A DNA stretch of 5,243 nucleotides, taken from Planctomycetota bacterium (GTDB taxonomy: Bacteria > Planctomycetota > Planctomycetia > Pirellulales > Thermoguttaceae). A program made the position numbers and the translations under genes. The notes below the pieces were generated by a model. The model saw only the letters and a list, made by a program, of their open reading frames with translations. It was not told where the DNA came from and ran no database searches. This document shows, piece after piece, positions 1 through 5,243 of this stretch; the first letter of the stretch is position 1, and each line of letters opens with the position of its first letter. The stretch spans positions 1-5,243 of the forward strand of contig JANXQG010000458.1 of assembly GCA_025356915.1 (NCBI GenBank), read 5' to 3'.

Positions 1-45
1 GGCATGGATCAGTCCGGCGTTAGACAATGACACCTGTTCTGATCT

Positions 46-74
46 TTGACATCTCGCTTGCGATAGGTTAGCAT
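46..74 (+). promoter_or_regulatory. Possible sigma70-type promoter upstream of the oxidoreductase gene
   Basis: A perfect TTGACA lies at 46-51 and, after a 17-base spacer, TAGCAT at 69-74 matches four of six bases of the TATAAT box. It is the best -35/-10 pair I see before the first gene. It lies about 200 bases upstream of the start codon, with a hairpin-forming insertion in between, so any transcript from it would carry that hairpin in its leader. Planctomycete promoters are poorly defined and such a match can arise by chance. Confidence 0.2.
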
Positions 75-90
75 GGCAGGATACCTGCTA

Positions 91-206
91 GTGTAGTGTC
101 TCACACAAATTGATATCTATGGCAACCGCTGGAGTCCCGCCTTTAGGCGGCATTTACCGGCTAAAGCCGGGACTCCAACAGATACGGCAATTCGGAGACA
201 GTACAC
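91..206. mobile_element. Short inverted-repeat element (MITE-like) inserted at CTAG
   Basis: The ends are inverted repeats. GTGTAGTGTCTC at 91-102 matches the complement of 195-206 at 11 of 12 bases. The similarity continues inward with small gaps (CAAATTG..TATCT against CGAATTG..TATCT), so most of the 116 bp folds into one long hairpin around the core at 130-177. A TA dinucleotide flanks each end (89-90 and 207-208) inside a CTA...TAG context. Removing the element and one TA rebuilds ACCTGC-TAG-GCAGGT, a CTAG in the middle of an inverted repeat. IS630-family elements are known to duplicate TA and to favour CTAG in such sites, so a non-autonomous IS630-like element is the best guess. There is no transposase gene, and the family is inferred from target and ends only. 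Confidence 0.5.
130..177. repeat. REPIN-like pair of inverted REP-type hairpin units
   Basis: Two 21-base units in inverted orientation (130-150 and 157-177) are separated by CATTTA. The second is the reverse complement of the first at 19 of 21 bases. Each unit starts with TGGAGTCCCG and forms its own hairpin: CCGCC-TTTA-GGCGG at 137-150 and CCGGC-TAAA-GCCGG at 157-170. The only two differences between units (positions 140 and 147 of the left unit) form a base pair in the left hairpin, and their counterparts (160 and 167) also pair. Two inverted hairpin units with a short spacer is the REPIN layout. Motifs of the type GGAGTCCCGGCTTTAGCCGG are, from memory, frequent between planctomycete genes. 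Confidence 0.65.
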
Positions 207-276
207 TAGGCAGGTTCCCGCAAATCATCAACCCAACCCCGCATTCCCGCCTCAGTAACCCCAAAGGAGAACCCTT

Positions 277-1569
277 ATGTCGGGCAAGACCACGAATCTC
301 TCGCGGCGACAATTTTTAAGCCGTTCCGCCGCAGCCGGCGCAGTGTGCCTGCTGCCGCAAATCATCCCCGCAGCCGTGCTAGGCAAAGATGGCGCGGTGG
401 CCCCTAGCGAGAAAATTATGCTAGGCGCCATCGGCATCGGCAACCGTGGCTCCTACGATCTGGGCTGTTTTTTGCAGGAGCCGGACGTGAGGTTTGTGGC
501 CATTTGCGACGTGAAAGCTGGGCGCCGCAGTGCCGTCAAAAATATGGCCGATGCCAAATATGGCAACAAAGACTGCGCCATGTATCGTGACCTCCGCGAG
601 TTGTTGGCCCGCACCGATATCGATGCAGTCCTGATCGCCACGGGGCCGAACTGGCACGCGACGGCTTCGATCCTGGCGGCCAATGCCGGCAAGGATGTCT
701 ATTGCGAGAAGCCCTGCACAAAGACCATTGCGCAGAGCCTGTCACTGGCCGATACTTTCCGCCGCACCGGGCGCGTGTTCCAAGCGGGTACGCAACGGCG
801 TAGCATCCCCCATTTCCTCTTCGCAGTCGAATTGGCCCGCCGCGGAAAGCTCGGCAAGCTTCAAGCGGTTCATGCCCACCCAACCGCGTGGGGAATGGGC
901 ATCGAATCGAGCGGCTGGGCACCGGCCCAGCCCGAACCGGCTAAGCAGGACCTGGACTGGGATCTCTATCTTGGCCCAGCGGCCCAGCGGCCGTTCAATC
1001 GGAAATTCCTTGCCGGCGGCGAATTCGAGAAGGGCGGGGGAATGGTAGGCGGCGGCGTCCTGGAATGGGGTTCGCACTGCGTGGACCTTTGTCAGTGGGC
1101 CGCCGACGCCGACGACACGGCACCGGTGGAATATAACCCGTATGAGCGGGGCCAATCCATCGCCCGTTACGCCAACGGCGTCAAGCTGGTCATTCGCAAG
1201 GACGGTTGGCTGCCACTCGGCTCATGTCCGGTGCGGTTTGAGGGAGACACGGGCTGGGTGGAGGCGGGCGACAGCGGCAAGCTGGTGTTGAGTTCACCGG
1301 GTTTGCTCGCCGGCAGGAAAGTTGCGGAGATCGGTGGCTTTCCAGCCACCTTCCACATCCGCGATTTCCTCAACGCTGTGAAGTCCCGAGGGCAGCCGCG
1401 GGCCAACGCCGACGCAGCCTGTCACTCGCATATTGCCTGCCACGCCGCCAACATCTCCATGTTCTTGAAACGTAAGCTCAGTTACGATCCAAAACAAAAC
1501 GTGTTTCTTGGCGACGAGGAGGCCAACCGTTTGCGGTCGGAAGCACTGAGGGAGCCGTGGCGGTCGTAG
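277..1569 (+). CDS. Gfo/Idh/MocA family oxidoreductase with Tat signal
   Basis: This 430-residue protein is an NAD(P)-dependent oxidoreductase of the Gfo/Idh/MocA family, which oxidises or reduces sugars, inositols and related polyols. The N-terminus has a twin-arginine motif, SRRQFL (residues 9-14), followed by a hydrophobic stretch to about residue 36, so the folded enzyme is probably exported by Tat. The Rossmann loop is GIGNRG (53-58), and Asp78 ends the second strand, which usually favours NAD. The family EKP motif is at 144-146 and GTQRRS at 171-176. The substrate-side segment has WDLYLGP (228-234) and LEWGSHCVDLCQWA (262-275), where His267 and Asp270 fit the usual catalytic pair. The length is normal for exported planctomycete members. 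The ATG at 277 is set by AAAGGAGA at 263-270, six bases upstream, and by the Tat signal that begins there. The next gene follows after 36 bases. The substrate cannot be told from sequence, and several planctomycete members may use protein-bound or tightly held cofactor. Confidence 0.93.
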   Translation: MSGKTTNLSRRQFLSRSAAAGAVCLLPQIIPAAVLGKDGAVAPSEKIMLGAIGIGNRGSYDLGCFLQEPDVRFVAICDVKAGRRSAVKNMADAKYGNKDCAMYRDLRELLARTDIDAVLIATGPNWHATASILAANAGKDVYCEKPCTKTIAQSLSLADTFRRTGRVFQAGTQRRSIPHFLFAVELARRGKLGKLQAVHAHPTAWGMGIESSGWAPAQPEPAKQDLDWDLYLGPAAQRPFNRKFLAGGEFEKGGGMVGGGVLEWGSHCVDLCQWAADADDTAPVEYNPYERGQSIARYANGVKLVIRKDGWLPLGSCPVRFEGDTGWVEAGDSGKLVLSSPGLLAGRKVAEIGGFPATFHIRDFLNAVKSRGQPRANADAACHSHIACHAANISMFLKRKLSYDPKQNVFLGDEEANRLRSEALREPWRS

Positions 1570-1605
1570 TGCCCATTTACCAACAAATACAAAGGAAACT
1601 TCAAA

Positions 1606-3576
1606 ATGACGATCCGACGACATGCTGCTATTTACTTCACCCTCATTGCGGCCGTGGCATCTGCGATGGCCGACCGAACGACTGCGGCTGAAAGCAAGAG
1701 CCAGGTCAGCGATCAGGAACAAAAGCTGATTGAGGTGCTCCAATCGAACGCGCCCCCGCAGAACAAGGCCATTCCCTGCAAGCTATTGGCCGTTTATGGT
1801 ACGAAGAACGCTGTCCCGGCACTCGCGGCACTTCTGACCGACAAGGATCTTGCTTCGTGGGCGAGAATCGCTTTGGAGGTGATTCCCGACCAAGCTGCGG
1901 ACGAAGCGCTCCGCGAGGCCATGAGCAAAGTGCAGGGCCGGTTGCTGGTGGGTGTAATCAATTCCATCGGCGTCCGTCGCGACGCAAAGGCGACGGACGC
2001 CCTGGCGAAACGGCTGAATGACGCCGATGCCGATGTGGCATCCGCCGCAGCCGTCGCCTTGGGCCGTATTGGCGGTGATTCCGCAGCCAAAACGCTCGAA
2101 CCATTCCTGGCCGGCTCACCGGCCGCGGTCCGCTCAGCGGTCGCTCAGGGCTGCGTGCTATGTGCGGAAAAATATCTGGCCGAAGGAAAGCGGGCAGAGG
2201 CCATGAAACTCTACGATATCCTCCGCAGTGCCGACTTGCCAAAGCAGCGAATCCTCGAAGCGATCCGTGGGGCGATCCTTGCCCGGCAGGCGGACGGAGT
2301 CCCGCTGTTGGCCGAGCAATTGAAGTCGACCGACAAGGCACTCTTCGGCATCGGATTACGCGTGGCCCGCGAGCTTCCAGGGCCTCAGGTGACCGAGGCG
2401 TTGGTGGCCGAACTTGGCAAAGCAACTCCGGACCGACAGGTGCTATTGATCATTGCGTTGGCGGATCGTGGCGATGCCACGATGTCTCCCGCAGTGCTGG
2501 AAGTAGCCAAGAGCGGCCCAAACAATGTGCGGACCGCGGCGATCCGCGTGCTCCAACGCCAGGGGGATGCTTCTTGCGTCCCGGTGCTGATCGATGCGGC
2601 GATGAACGCGGATGCGGAACTATCGCAAACTGCAGTCACTGCGCTGGCGGGCCTGCCGAGCAAGGAAGTGGATGCCGATCTGGTGACACGCCTGCAAAAA
2701 GCGGAGGGGGAAATCCGCACGATTCTCATTGCGGTTGTCGGGCAGCGACGCATCGAGGCGGCCCTTCCGATCCTGCTGAAGGCCGTAGAAGACTCCGATG
2801 GGCGAGTTCGTGCCGCGACGCTTTCTGCGTTGGGGTCCATCGTCGGATTGCAAGACCTTCCGGTTTTGATCCAGCGAGCCGTCAAGCCGCAGGATCCACA
2901 GGATGCCAAGGCGGCGGAGGACGCGCTGCGTGCCGCCTGTATCCGCATGCCGGATCGGGAAGCCTGTGCGGAGAAACTGACATTGGCCCTGTCTCAGGCC
3001 GACATCGCCGCCAAATGCCGCCTCTTGAGCGCCCTTGGTGCAATGGGCGGCGAGAAGGCCCTCCAGGCCGTAGCTGCGGCGGGCAAGGACGCCAGCCCGG
3101 AAATCCAAGACGTTGCCAGCCGCGTGCTGGGCGAATGGATGAGCGCGGATGCCAGCCCAGCCCTGTTGGAGATGTCCAAGACGGCAGGTGACGACAAGTA
3201 CAAGATCCGGGCGATGCGCGGCTATATCCGCATTGCTCGACAGCTCATCCTGCCCGCCGAAGTCCGGCTCGCCATGTTCCGCACGGCGATGGAAGTTGCC
3301 AAGCGAAACGAGGAGAAGCAGATTGCCCTGGACATCCTCACCCGGATTCCCTCGGTGGCGACGCTGCAACTCGCGGTTTCCTACCTAAGTGATCCGACGC
3401 TGAAGGATGCGGCGGCCGACGCGGCGGTGAAAATCGCCGGTAAGGTCGTTGGTACCGAACCTAAAGTCGTCGCCGAGGCGATGCAGAAGGTAGTCGATTC
3501 CGGCATCAGCGGCAACTCCGGCAACCGCGCCAAGCAGATTCTCGAACAAGCCAAGGCCGGCTCGAATCCCCGTTGA
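1606..3576 (+). CDS. Exported HEAT-repeat protein
   Basis: This 656-residue protein begins with a Sec-type signal peptide: basic MTIRRH, a hydrophobic core to about residue 22, and likely cleavage after AMA (20-22) or near TAA (26-28). Most of the rest is a helical solenoid of HEAT (PBS-lyase-like) repeats. Clear units include ADVASAAAVALGRIGG near residues 141-156 and DGRVRAATLSALGSIVG near 398-414, with weaker repeats between and after them. HEAT solenoids act as binding scaffolds and no catalytic motif is visible. No CXXCH haem site is present (the nearest is CVLCAE), so it is not one of the HEAT-cytochrome c fusions common in this phylum. AAAGGAAA at 1591-1598 supports the ATG at 1606. 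The gene is 36 bases after the oxidoreductase on the same strand and is followed by a hairpin terminator, so the two probably form an operon. A periplasmic partner or scaffold role in carbohydrate breakdown is inferred from context only. Confidence 0.9.
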   Translation: MTIRRHAAIYFTLIAAVASAMADRTTAAESKSQVSDQEQKLIEVLQSNAPPQNKAIPCKLLAVYGTKNAVPALAALLTDKDLASWARIALEVIPDQAADEALREAMSKVQGRLLVGVINSIGVRRDAKATDALAKRLNDADADVASAAAVALGRIGGDSAAKTLEPFLAGSPAAVRSAVAQGCVLCAEKYLAEGKRAEAMKLYDILRSADLPKQRILEAIRGAILARQADGVPLLAEQLKSTDKALFGIGLRVARELPGPQVTEALVAELGKATPDRQVLLIIALADRGDATMSPAVLEVAKSGPNNVRTAAIRVLQRQGDASCVPVLIDAAMNADAELSQTAVTALAGLPSKEVDADLVTRLQKAEGEIRTILIAVVGQRRIEAALPILLKAVEDSDGRVRAATLSALGSIVGLQDLPVLIQRAVKPQDPQDAKAAEDALRAACIRMPDREACAEKLTLALSQADIAAKCRLLSALGAMGGEKALQAVAAAGKDASPEIQDVASRVLGEWMSADASPALLEMSKTAGDDKYKIRAMRGYIRIARQLILPAEVRLAMFRTAMEVAKRNEEKQIALDILTRIPSVATLQLAVSYLSDPTLKDAAADAAVKIAGKVVGTEPKVVAEAMQKVVDSGISGNSGNRAKQILEQAKAGSNPR

Positions 3577-3590
3577 AAAGTAAATAAGGC

Positions 3591-3611
3591 AACGGAAATA
3601 GATTCCGTTTT
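3591..3611 (+). terminator. Short intrinsic-type terminator after the HEAT gene
   Basis: AACGGAA (3591-3597) pairs perfectly with TTCCGTT (3603-3609) around the loop ATAGA, and the stem runs into a short T tract (3608-3611). It lies 14 bases after the HEAT gene stop. The stem is short and AT-rich at its base, so termination may be weak. The position fits the end of a two-gene transcript. Confidence 0.5.
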
Positions 3612-3613
3612 AC

Positions 3614-4228
3614 TCAAAGGCTATCCCCGGAAACTCCCCTCTCCCTTCTGGGAGAGGGGCAGGGGGTGAGGGTGTTGTTGAGGGCTCTTTGTTGTTGGAC
3701 GTTGGGCATGGTGGTCTTTGTGAATGTGGGGGCCTCGGCTCCGAGGCCGGGACAGCGACAAATGTTGCTGACGATGCGAGCGAGGTCGTTCAGCAGGGTA
3801 CGGAAAGAATGAACGATGGAATCGTCATCGAGTTGCTTGGTCCGCACCTTCTTTAGGGCCGCCGCCGAACGCTTTGCGGGTGCCACGGGGTCGCGTGAGA
3901 GCTTGCTGTCCTGGTTTTCGTCGGCGAAGAGCAGCGGACGCCACGCTTCGATCATGTGCCACTGGACGTAGTAGGCGAGCATGCACAGAAAAATGTGCGC
4001 TCTCACCCGGTTCTCGAGACGATGGCGGATGGGTCGAACCATCAAGTCCACGCTTTCGAGGCATCGAAACGCGCGCTCGACGTTGCTGAGTAGCTTGTAG
4101 CTGCGGACCATTTGGCCTGCGTCCATCGTCTCAGTCGAGACGCTGCTTCGTACAACGTGGATTCCGTCGAGCGCGGCCTCGGCCGCGACCGCCTCTGGGT
4201 TGATTTCAAAGCGGGGCCGGAAATGGTG
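3614..4228 (-). pseudogene. IS1634-like (IS4 superfamily) transposase, C-terminal remnant
   Basis: The minus-strand frame is open from 4228 to the stop at 3614-3616. An ATG exists at 4126, but the family-like sequence begins upstream of it with FEINPEAVAAEAALDGI and continues in frame, so that ATG is internal and not a real start. Recognisable parts are the Y-x6-E segment SYKLLSNVERAFR, which carries the catalytic Glu of the DDE triad (codon 4076-4078). After it come VDLMVRPIRHR, RVRAHIFLCMLAYYVQWHM and ADENQDSKLSRDPVAPAKR. The N-terminal half with both catalytic Asp residues is missing. A TGA at 4229-4231 and a change to intron-like sequence mark the break. At the other end the frame leaves the transposase near QQRAL and reads into the C/G-rich palindrome (TLTPCPSPRRERG), so the true end and the terminal repeat on that side also seem lost. 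It cannot catalyse transposition. The family is called from remembered motif similarity. Confidence 0.82.
3636..3675. repeat. C/G-rich interspersed palindrome (REP-like)
   Basis: CCCCTCTCCC (3636-3645) and GGGAGAGGGG (3650-3659) form a perfect 10-bp stem with a TTCT loop, followed by CAGGGGGTGAGGG. On the minus strand this reads as the well-known intergenic repeat type that translates to LTPCPSPRRERG when it is caught inside an open frame. It lies between the HEAT terminator and the transposase remnant and supplies the artificial C-terminus of that remnant. It could also stop transcription coming from either side. Confidence 0.7.
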
Positions 4229-4837
4229 TCAGAGAAAGCGCCGGTCAAAACCGGCATGGAGTCGCGGATGAAAGAGCCGCACGATAAAGGAGTAGCGAAC
4301 CCTATCGACCCTGATTCATGCGCCAGCCATGGTAACATGGCGGGTGAAGCGTTGACAAGGGCACACACAGGCCAGCCATTGAGCTCCGAAATCATTTTTT
4401 CGGTGTGCCGACCTTGTTCTGACAAGGGGAAGGCAACATCATGAGCGACGCCCATCGCAAGCCGCTCATGGACTCCGCAGAGTCTGAGACCCTGCGCATG
4501 CGTGGAAACTCCAAGCACGGGAACCGGGAGACCCTGGAAACTCCCCGCGCCGCAAGGCGCGGGACGGTCCGGAAAGGCATCATGCCGCACATCGGACATG
4601 TACGTTCCCAGGGAGTCGGACGGTCCCATCACAAGGTAAACTGGGTGCTCGACGCGGACATTCGCGGGTTCTTTGACAACATCGACCACGAGTGGATGCT
4701 GAGGTTTCTGGAGCACCGGATTGCCGATCGACGGATACTGCGCCTGATCCGCAAGTGGCTGAAGGCAGGAGTCTCCGAAGACGGATAATGGTCGAGGACC
4801 ACGGTAGGCACGCCGCAGGGCTCGGTGATCACGCCTC
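4229..4837 (+). mobile_element. Group II intron remnant
   Basis: The left part (to about 4440) is non-coding and rich in perfect hairpins: GCCGGT/ACCGGC (4240-4255), GCCATG/CATGGC closing a GTAA tetraloop (4326-4341), CCGAAA/TTTCGG (4386-4403) and CCTTGT/ACAAGG (4412-4427). A further 8-bp stem, CCCGCGCC/GGCGCGGG, closes a GCAA tetraloop (4544-4563). GNRA loops and wording such as CATGGCGGGTGAAGCGTTGAC and GGGGAAGGCAACATC resemble the leader RNA of bacterial group II introns that carry a reverse transcriptase. The right part is a broken reverse transcriptase. No domain V or VI is seen, because the element stops at about 4837 where IS4-like sequence takes over. The left edge is uncertain (about 4214-4230): GTGTC at 4226-4230 only loosely fits a GUGYG start. 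The remnant cannot splice or move by itself. Confidence 0.72.
4441..4837 (+). pseudogene. Group II intron reverse transcriptase/maturase, broken
   Basis: This is the remnant of the intron-encoded reverse transcriptase. The frame opens at ATG 4441, behind AAGGGGAAGG (4424-4433). The first 60 or so codons overlap structured intron RNA and may not have been part of the original protein. From residue 67 it reads NWVLDADIRGFFDNIDHEW, the palm motif in which Asp73 would bind metal, then FLEHRIADRRILRLIRKWLKAGV. A TAA at 4786-4788 interrupts a frame that continues as WSRTTVGTPQGSVI, where GTPQG is the next conserved motif, so the stop is a nonsense mutation within family sequence. Three further defects are visible. 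The usual N-terminal finger motifs between GVGRS and NWVLD are missing, which points to a deletion near 4620-4636. The YADD catalytic motif is absent. The thumb, maturase and endonuclease parts are absent. A retron or diversity-generating enzyme is less likely given the intron RNA context. Confidence 0.85.
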
Positions 4838-4840
4838 AAA

Positions 4841-4848
4841 CAAAAAAG
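4841..4848 (+). repeat. Left copy of 8-bp target-site duplication
   Basis: CAAAAAAG directly precedes the left terminal repeat of the miniature element and is repeated exactly right after its right end (5031-5038). Eight bases is the duplication length of IS66-family insertions. Confidence 0.75.
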
Positions 4849-5030
4849 GTAGCCGTTCACGGGTCGCCATACCAAAAGCGTATAGTGAACAGTCAATAGC
4901 GAAATCGTCGGAGTTTTTGAGGCTGTTAGTGTACAAGGCAAGGTGGCCGTCACACTTCTCGACATGGGGCTGCGGTCGCATAATCAAAAAACGCCGCATT
5001 TTCTGGGTGTGAAAACCCGTGAACGCTTAC
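4849..5030. mobile_element. IS66-type miniature element (MITE), 182 bp
   Basis: The ends are inverted repeats. GTAGCCGTTCACGGGT (4849-4864) matches the complement of 5015-5030 (GTAAGCGTTCACGGGT) at 14 of 16 bases. Perfect 8-bp direct repeats CAAAAAAG flank it on both sides. Ends starting GTA(A)GCG together with an 8-bp duplication are typical of the IS66 family. The 182-bp body holds no open frame of note, so it would have moved with a transposase supplied elsewhere. It has no resemblance to the intron or transposase around it. It was inserted about 11 bases inside the IS4-like fragment, after that fragment had been joined to the intron remnant, because removing it leaves a continuous join. 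It is possibly recent, since the duplication is perfect. Confidence 0.75.
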
Positions 5031-5038
5031 CAAAAAAG
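5031..5038 (+). repeat. Right copy of 8-bp target-site duplication
   Basis: CAAAAAAG directly follows the right terminal repeat and is identical to 4841-4848. It belongs to the disrupted IS4-like reading frame, where it encodes part of QKS. Confidence 0.75.
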
Positions 5039-5243
5039 CAAGTCGGATTTTCGCACCGGCAAACGCCTGGGCAAGGGCGACCATCTCATCGTCTGGACCA
5101 AGCCCGCCAAGCCGGACTGGATGGACCAGGAAACGTATGACCGCATTCCCGAGACCCTCGAACTGCGCGAACTGCGTTATACGGTCGTGGAAAAGGGCCG
5201 TCGCACGAAAACCATCACGGTGGTCACCACCTTGACGGACGCC
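5034..5243 (+). pseudogene. IS4-family transposase, internal fragment, runs off the edge
   Basis: The frame is open to the last base and reads KSKSDFRTGKRLGKGDH, then IVWTKPAKPDWMD, YDRIPETLELRELRY and ITVVTTLTDA. This is the beta-rich stretch between the second Asp and the catalytic Glu in IS4-family DDE transposases. The Y-x2-R-x3-E region would be expected soon after the window ends. The N-terminal half with the catalytic Asp residues is absent: upstream lies the miniature element and, before it, the intron remnant. Taking out that element joins LKQ (from 4835) in frame to the fragment, and a TGA lies just before, so IS4 homology can begin no earlier than about 4829. This is not the partner of the minus-strand transposase remnant, as both strand and subgroup differ. 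Whether the 3' part is intact cannot be seen. Confidence 0.8.

Noticed and set aside
110..319. 69-codon frame over the upstream repeat and the start of the oxidoreductase
   Set aside because: It is mostly the translation of the inverted-repeat element and overlaps the well supported start at 277 in another frame.
2160..3191. 343-codon open frame on the plus strand inside the HEAT gene
   Set aside because: It is a shifted frame of a high-GC gene, rich in Arg, Gly and Pro with no domain pattern. The HEAT frame explains the same bases fully.
2620..3369. 249-codon minus-strand frame opposite the HEAT gene
   Set aside because: It is an antisense shadow in high-GC coding DNA with no recognisable motif and no ribosome binding context.
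4112..4444. 110-codon plus-strand frame before the reverse transcriptase
   Set aside because: It overlaps the opposite-strand transposase remnant and the hairpin-rich intron leader, and shows no protein family motif.
4441..4837. Diversity-generating retroelement or retron reverse transcriptase
   Set aside because: The palm sequence and the hairpin-rich leader fit group II intron enzymes, and no template/variable repeat pair or retron RNA layout was seen in the window.
4855..4890. GTTCAC/GTGAAC inverted pair as a regulator operator or CRISPR-like repeat
   Set aside because: The arms are only six bases and the left one is part of the terminal repeat of the miniature element. There is no repeat array.
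4042..4965. 307-codon open frame on the minus strand
   Set aside because: It crosses the transposase remnant, the whole intron remnant and most of the miniature element, on the strand opposite to the reverse transcriptase. A frame crossing three unrelated junctions has no family logic. Open antisense frames over group II introns are a known annotation artefact.

Overview
The window looks like chromosomal DNA from a planctomycete, most likely in or near the Pirellulales. This is inferred from gene content and style, not from a database search. It is GC-rich and pairs a Tat-exported Gfo/Idh/MocA oxidoreductase with a secreted HEAT-repeat protein. It also carries REP-like palindromes and many decayed mobile elements.

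Layout. Bases 1-276 hold no gene. They contain a small inverted-repeat element (about 91-206) sitting at a CTAG site, with a two-unit REP-like (REPIN-like) palindrome at its core. Bases 277-3576 are the only intact coding part: two co-directional genes 36 bp apart, each with a purine-rich ribosome binding site, followed by a small hairpin terminator at 3591-3611. The first encodes a Tat-signal NAD(P)-dependent oxidoreductase and the second an exported HEAT-repeat solenoid. They are probably co-transcribed and act outside the cytoplasm. Such pairs are common in planctomycete sugar and polysaccharide catabolism, but the sequence does not show the substrate.

From about 3614 to the right edge the window is a graveyard of mobile elements. 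In order it holds: a REP-like C/G-rich hairpin (3636-3675); the C-terminal part of an IS4-superfamily (IS1634-like) transposase on the minus strand, whose reading frame runs into that hairpin; a group II intron remnant on the plus strand (about 4229-4837), with structured RNA and a broken reverse transcriptase; a 182-bp IS66-type miniature element with a perfect 8-bp target duplication (4849-5030); and an IS4-family transposase fragment running off the right edge. The miniature element landed only a few bases inside the join between the intron remnant and the IS4 fragment, so the order of events can be partly read.

I see no intact defence system, CRISPR array, rRNA or tRNA. The most unusual signals are the paired stem-preserving changes in the REPIN-like core, its nesting in a CTAG-targeted element, and the exact footprint of the IS66-type miniature element.
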